This document shows positions 6,596 through 9,804 of a DNA stretch of 9,804 nt, one piece after another. The notes under the pieces were generated by a model, which was not told the DNA's origin, did no database searches, and saw nothing but the letters and a program-made list of their open reading frames with translations. Position 1 is the stretch's first letter; the number at the start of each line of letters is the position of its first letter. Made by a program: the position numbers and the translations under genes. This DNA is from Clostridia bacterium (GTDB taxonomy: Bacteria; Bacillota_A; Clostridia; Christensenellales; Aristaeellaceae), in NCBI GenBank assembly GCA_017530275.1, contig JAFXMP010000292.1:1-9804 (forward strand), given 5' to 3'.

Positions 6596-6895
6596 ATGCG
6601 TAACCGCAAGCGTTTATTCGCCCTGCTGCTGTGCGTGGGCCTGCTGATGGTACTGGCCGTTTCTTCCGCTTTCATCGTGCTGGAGGCGAGGCATGCCTGC
6701 TGCGGCAGAGCGTGCAAAATCTGCGATTTTGTAGCGAAGACCGAGGCCCTGCTGCGCGGCATGGCCTGCTTGATGGTCCTTTCGCTTTTCGCCGCCCGCC
6801 TGCTTCCCGCTCTTCGGGCGCTTGCCGCCCGCGGCGCGTGGCGCCGGCCCGCCCTGGACACGTTGGTTTGCTGGAAAGTCCGGCTCAACAATTAA
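6596..6895 (+). CDS. Small Cys/His membrane protein heading the zinc operon, function unknown
   Basis: The protein has 99 residues. A basic N-terminus (MRNRKRLF) leads into a hydrophobic helix (about 7-29). Then come H33, C35, C36, C40 and C43 (HACCGRACKIC), a short polar stretch, a second hydrophobic helix (about 54-73) and a basic C-terminal tail. Positive residues on both ends suggest that both termini are inside and that the Cys/His cluster sits just outside the membrane. I recall, but cannot confirm here, similar short proteins with an HxCxGxxCxIC motif next to zinc transporters in Clostridia. The position and the metal-ligand residues suggest a zinc-related role, such as metal capture or delivery to the binding protein; this is inference. 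GGAGG (6581-6585) lies ten bases before the ATG. It is the first gene after the operon promoter, 126 bases ahead of znuA. Confidence 0.75.
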   Translation: MRNRKRLFALLLCVGLLMVLAVSSAFIVLEARHACCGRACKICDFVAKTEALLRGMACLMVLSLFAARLLPALRALAARGAWRRPALDTLVCWKVRLNN

Positions 6896-6989
6896 GGAAA
6901 ATCAGTTGGCAAGGGGTTCTGCGCCTTCGGAGAGTAAGGTCTCTTCGTGCGGCGCTGTATCGCCTTGCATTTTTTTGCCTTGATTTTCC
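6896..6989 (+). promoter_or_regulatory. Structured spacer with terminator-like fold before znuA
   Basis: This 94-base stretch between the small membrane protein and znuA can fold extensively. An inner arm pairs GCGCC (6921-6925) with GGCGC (6951-6955) and CGGAGAG (6928-6934) with CTCTTCG (6941-6947). GCAAGG (6909-6914) pairs with CCTTGC (6963-6968) directly before ATTTTTTT (6969-6976), which resembles an intrinsic terminator. Alternatively GGAAAATCA plus GGCA (6896-6911) pairs with TGCC plus TGATTTTCC (6976-6989), which excludes the first closing stem. Partial termination or mRNA processing could set the ratio of the first protein to the transporter. I recognise no known riboswitch. Confidence 0.5.
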
Positions 6990-7021
6990 CAAATAATTGA
7001 CGAGTTTGGAGGATGAATTCC

Positions 7022-8029
7022 ATGAAAAACATGAAAAAAATGTTTGCCGCTCTTTTGGCCCTGACCCTGCTGACTGTTTCCCTGCTTCCCTGTGCCGCCT
7101 TGGCGGAGAAAAAGATCCATGTGGTGACCACCATTTTCCCCATCTATGACTGGGTACGGGAAATCGCCGGTGAAAACCTGGAAAACATCGAATTGACCAT
7201 GCTGCTGGATTCCGGCGCGGACCTGCACAATTTCCAGCCCACCGCCCCGGATATCCTGAAGGTGGCTTCCGCCGACCTGTTCATTTTCGTGGGCGGGGAA
7301 AGCGATGAATGGACCGAGGATGTGCTTGCCACCACCACGAACACCAAGCTTCGCACCGTGAACCTGGTGGAAGCCCTGGGCGATCTGGCCAAGGCCGAGG
7401 AACTTGTGGAAGGCATGGAACACGAGCATGACCACGAAGATGAGGATCACGATCATGATCACGAGGACCATGACCATGAGCATGATGAAGCGGAAATGGA
7501 CGAGCACGTGTGGCTGAGCCTGCGCAACGCGCAGGCCCTGTGCCGGGTGATCGCGGACGAGCTTTGCGAAATCGACCCGGATAACGCCGCCCTGTATCAA
7601 AAGAATCTATCCGCCTATGAAGAAAAGCTGAGCGCTCTGGATCAGCAGTATGCCGAAGCGGTAGCCGCTTCCGCCTATGATACCATCCTGTTCGGCGACC
7701 GGTTCCCCTTCCGCTACTTAGCGGACGATTATGGCTTGACCTATTACGCCGCTTTCTCCGGCTGTTCCGCCGAAAGCGAAGCCAGCTTCCAGACCATCGT
7801 GTTCCTGGCCGGGAAAGTGGACGAACTGGGCCTGCCCGCCGTTATGACCATCGAAAACCCCAAGGCCCGCATCGCCGAAACCATCGTGCAGACCACCAAA
7901 GCCCGGAATCAGAAGATTTTATCCATGGATTCCCTTCAGAGCGTTACCGCGCAGGCTGTGGAAGCGGGCGTCAGCTACCTTGACGTGATGGAAAGCAACC
8001 TGGAAATCCTCAAGCAGGCGCTGAACTGA
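7022..8029 (+). CDS. znuA: Zinc ABC transporter substrate-binding protein (ZnuA/AdcA type)
   Basis: The protein has 335 residues. The start at 7022 has GGAGG (7008-7012) nine bases upstream; an in-frame ATG at 7013 abuts that site. A signal peptide ends near ALLPCAALA before EKKIHVVTT, and ALA fits signal peptidase I; LLPC is a poor lipobox. The fold is the cluster A-I metal-binding family: VTTIFPIYDWVREIAG, then H69 in DLHNFQP, a flexible loop with nine His among Asp/Glu (134-154), H162 in EHVWLS, and GDRFPFRYL. The last motif has D226 where ZnuA proteins usually have the second-lobe His, so metal coordination may differ. The His-rich loop strongly favours zinc over manganese. The protein captures zinc outside the cell and passes it to ZnuB. 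znuC starts 43 bases after the stop. Confidence 0.93.
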   Translation: MKNMKKMFAALLALTLLTVSLLPCAALAEKKIHVVTTIFPIYDWVREIAGENLENIELTMLLDSGADLHNFQPTAPDILKVASADLFIFVGGESDEWTEDVLATTTNTKLRTVNLVEALGDLAKAEELVEGMEHEHDHEDEDHDHDHEDHDHEHDEAEMDEHVWLSLRNAQALCRVIADELCEIDPDNAALYQKNLSAYEEKLSALDQQYAEAVAASAYDTILFGDRFPFRYLADDYGLTYYAAFSGCSAESEASFQTIVFLAGKVDELGLPAVMTIENPKARIAETIVQTTKARNQKILSMDSLQSVTAQAVEAGVSYLDVMESNLEILKQALN

Positions 8030-8072
8030 AACCGTGCAATATCAGGATCATAAAAAGGAGCATGAGCGTATT

Positions 8073-8786
8073 ATGGCACAACTGACCTGCCGGGACGTAT
8101 CCCTGGGCTATGAGGGACACGCGATCCTGACCGGACTGAACTTCTCGGTAAACGCCGGGGATTACCTGTGCATCGTGGGGGAAAACGGATCGGGCAAATC
8201 CACCCTGATGAAAACCATATTGGGCCTGCAAAAGCCTTTGGCGGGCAGCATTGCCTTCGGAGACGGGCTCAAAAACAACGAAATCGGCTACCTGCCCCAG
8301 CAGACCCAAGTACAGAAGGATTTTCCCGCCACGGTGTGGGAAATCGTACTGTCCGGATGTCAATCCCGGGCGGGCATGCGGCCCTTCTATAACAAGGCGG
8401 AAAAAGAAATGGCCCGCCAAAACATGGAAAAAATGAACATAACTCAGTTCACCAAGCGCTGCTATCGGGAGCTGTCCGGCGGTCAGCAGCAGCGCGTCCT
8501 GCTGGCAAGGGCCCTGTGCGCCACCCAGAAGCTGCTGCTGCTGGACGAGCCGGTGTCCGGCCTGGACCCCAAGGTGACGCTGGAAATGTACCAGCTCATC
8601 GAAAAGCTGAACCGGGAAGATAAGGTCACCATCGTGATGATTTCCCATGACGTTTCTGCCGCCGTGCATTACGCCTCCCATATCCTGCATATCGGCCACG
8701 ACGTTTTCTTCGGCCCCAAAGCAGATTATCTGCAAAGCGACCTGGCCCGGCGGTTTCTGGCCATGGAAGGGGGGAAAACCAAATGA
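8073..8786 (+). CDS. znuC: Zinc ABC transporter ATP-binding protein
   Basis: The protein has 237 residues and a complete ABC ATPase: Walker A GENGSGKST (36-44), a Q-loop near YLPQQ, signature LSGGQQQR (134-141), Walker B LLLLDEP with D158 and E159, the D-loop SGLDPK, and switch H192 in SHD. The order and the neighbours assign it to the zinc/manganese importer group. It hydrolyses ATP on the cytoplasmic face of the ZnuB permease. The ATG at 8073 is preceded by AAGGAG (8055-8060) at a slightly long spacing of 12 bases. An upstream in-frame GTG at 8034 would add 13 residues but has no ribosome binding site. Its last four bases overlap the first of znuB (ATGA), which points to translational coupling. 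Confidence 0.95.
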   Translation: MAQLTCRDVSLGYEGHAILTGLNFSVNAGDYLCIVGENGSGKSTLMKTILGLQKPLAGSIAFGDGLKNNEIGYLPQQTQVQKDFPATVWEIVLSGCQSRAGMRPFYNKAEKEMARQNMEKMNITQFTKRCYRELSGGQQQRVLLARALCATQKLLLLDEPVSGLDPKVTLEMYQLIEKLNREDKVTIVMISHDVSAAVHYASHILHIGHDVFFGPKADYLQSDLARRFLAMEGGKTK

Positions 8787-9625
8787 GCGTGTTGGATTAT
8801 CTGAGCATTGGCTTCGTGCAGAACGCGCTGATCGTGGGTCCGCTCATTGCTCTGTGCTCCTCATTGCTCGGTGTTACCCTGGTACTCAAGCGTTTTTCTT
8901 TCATCGGCGACGGCCTTTCTCACGTGGCTTTCGGGGCCATGGCCATCGCGGGCGTGCTGTACATCAACAATGAAATGCTGTTCGTACTGCCCGCCACGAT
9001 CCTGTGCGCCATTCTGCTTTTGCGCACGGGGCAGAACACCCGCATCAAAGGGGACGCGGCCGTCGCCATGATCTCTGTAGGCGCACTGGCTATGGGTTAC
9101 ATGCTGCTGAACCTGTTTCCCAAGTCCTCCAATGTTTCCAGCGACGTTTGCACCTCCCTGTTCGGTTCCACCTCTATTCTGACCCTGACCACGACGGAGG
9201 TGTGGCTGTCCATCGGGCTGTCGGTGGCGGTGATGGCGATTTTCCTGGTATTCTACAACAAAATTTTCGCCGTAACTTTCGATGAAGATTTTTCACGTGC
9301 CGCGGGCACCCATGCGGAAGCGTACAACCTGCTGATCGCGGTGGTGATCGCGGTGATCATCGTGCTGGCCATGAATCTGGTGGGCTCCCTGCTGATTTCC
9401 GCCCTGATCATTTTCCCGGCAATATCCGCCATGCGCGTTTGCCGCAGCTTCAAGAGCGTAACCATCTGCTCGGCGGTTCTGTCCGTCAGCTGTGCGCTCA
9501 TTGGCATGATCATTTCCATTCTGACAGGTACGCCCGTGGGCTCCACCATCGTGGCGGTGGATATGGCAGCGTTCCTCATTTGCAGCATCCTGGCCCGGCT
9601 GGGCGTGGGAACAAGAAAGGCGTGA
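8783..9625 (+). CDS. znuB: Zinc ABC transporter permease
   Basis: The protein has 280 residues and is hydrophobic throughout, with about eight or nine membrane segments, as expected for the ABC-3 permease family. Typical family features are the opening FVQNALIVGPLIALCSSLLG region, the conserved LSHVAFGAMAIAG (near 45-57), the cytoplasmic coupling stretch AAGTHAEAYNLL, and GSLLISALIIFPAISAMRV near residue 205. It forms the membrane pathway for zinc driven by ZnuC and fed by ZnuA. The start codon overlaps the znuC stop codon, and a run of G just upstream (GGAAGGGGGG) serves as ribosome binding site. The following gene begins four bases after the stop, so the operon continues. Confidence 0.95.
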   Translation: MSVLDYLSIGFVQNALIVGPLIALCSSLLGVTLVLKRFSFIGDGLSHVAFGAMAIAGVLYINNEMLFVLPATILCAILLLRTGQNTRIKGDAAVAMISVGALAMGYMLLNLFPKSSNVSSDVCTSLFGSTSILTLTTTEVWLSIGLSVAVMAIFLVFYNKIFAVTFDEDFSRAAGTHAEAYNLLIAVVIAVIIVLAMNLVGSLLISALIIFPAISAMRVCRSFKSVTICSAVLSVSCALIGMIISILTGTPVGSTIVAVDMAAFLICSILARLGVGTRKA

Positions 9626-9629
9626 TAAA

Positions 9630-9804
9630 ATGAACGGAAAAAGCAAACGGTTTTTGCTGGCGGCTCTGCTGCTGGCGGCGGTGATCCTGTGCACGGCCTG
9701 CGGCGGCGGCAGCGGCAGTCAGAATGGTACGCCAACGGCTAACGAGGTGCCCGTGGTGCTCAGCCAGATAGAATACACGCTGTATCAGAACATCTTTGCC
9801 AATG
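9630..9804 (+). CDS. Secreted, probably lipid-anchored protein of unknown function, partial
   Basis: Only the first 58 codons are inside the window; the gene runs off the right edge. The N-terminus is a clear export signal: a basic start (MNGKSKR), a hydrophobic core (FLLAALLLAAVIL), then CTACGGGSGSQ. TAC followed by a Gly/Ser-rich linker resembles a lipobox with a lipid-anchored Cys, although Cys at -3 is unusual. After the linker comes VPVVLSQIEYTLYQNIFAN, possibly the start of a folded domain. I recall similar sequences in proteins encoded at the ends of clostridial zinc loci but cannot name a family. The four-base gap after znuB and GAAAGG (9615-9620) upstream indicate co-transcription, so an accessory role in zinc capture or cell-surface zinc handling is a plausible inference. 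Confidence 0.75.
   Translation, partial: MNGKSKRFLLAALLLAAVILCTACGGGSGSQNGTPTANEVPVVLSQIEYTLYQNIFAN

Noticed and set aside
6965..6997. Internal promoter for znuA (TTGCAT or TTGCCT with AATAAT)
   Set aside because: The spacings are 21 and 11 bases, outside the usable range.
6902..7600. Minus-strand open frame of 232 codons opposite znuA
   Set aside because: Its Val/Ile/Met-rich run is the complement of the His/Asp-rich loop codons of znuA; no independent support.

Overview
The window looks like a chromosomal segment of a low-GC-lineage Gram-positive bacterium, most likely an anaerobic gut-type member of the Clostridia. The reasons are the gene order rpsF-ssb-rpsR, strong AGGAGG-type ribosome binding sites, TTGACA/TATAAT promoters with 16-17 base spacers, and a zinc ABC operon encoding a histidine-rich binding protein. 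Most genes are clearly GC-rich. The first large gene (290-2482) is visibly AT-richer and lies next to the edge of an insertion sequence, so the left end may be a more recently acquired or rearranged segment. The genus is not determined.

Layout, left to right. Positions 1-134 hold the 5' end of an IS5-type transposase gene on the minus strand and its likely terminal sequence. Positions 135-289 carry a near-perfect direct repeat and a promoter for a membrane-anchored GGDEF-EAL protein (290-2482) whose GGDEF site is degenerate and whose EAL site is intact, so it is probably a c-di-GMP phosphodiesterase. A small RseC/MucC-family membrane protein follows (2522-2947). A strong promoter (2981-3009) and a structured leader then lead into the ribosomal/replication operon rpsF-ssb-rpsR (3078-4261). 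That operon ends at a hairpin terminator shared with a convergent DUF2130 coiled-coil, nuclease-like gene on the minus strand (4321-5529). Divergent from it is a tyrosine-phosphatase-like gene (5687-6427).

The right third is a zinc-uptake operon. Promoter TTGACA-16-TAAAAT (6491-6518) is followed at once by a perfect 12-bp hairpin. Next come a small Cys/His membrane protein (6596-6895), a structured terminator-like spacer (6896-6989), the zinc-binding protein znuA (7022-8029), the ATPase znuC (8073-8786), the permease znuB (8783-9625), and the start of a secreted, probably lipid-anchored protein of unknown function (9630 to the window end). ZnuA captures zinc outside the cell, ZnuB forms the membrane channel and ZnuC powers it. 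The small Cys/His protein and the terminal lipoprotein are the two parts of this locus with no assigned role.

The most interesting parts for a second look are the unassigned membrane protein, the two RNA-structure candidates of the zinc operon, and the mutually exclusive pairings in the rpsF leader. I saw no CRISPR array, tRNA, rRNA or phage gene.
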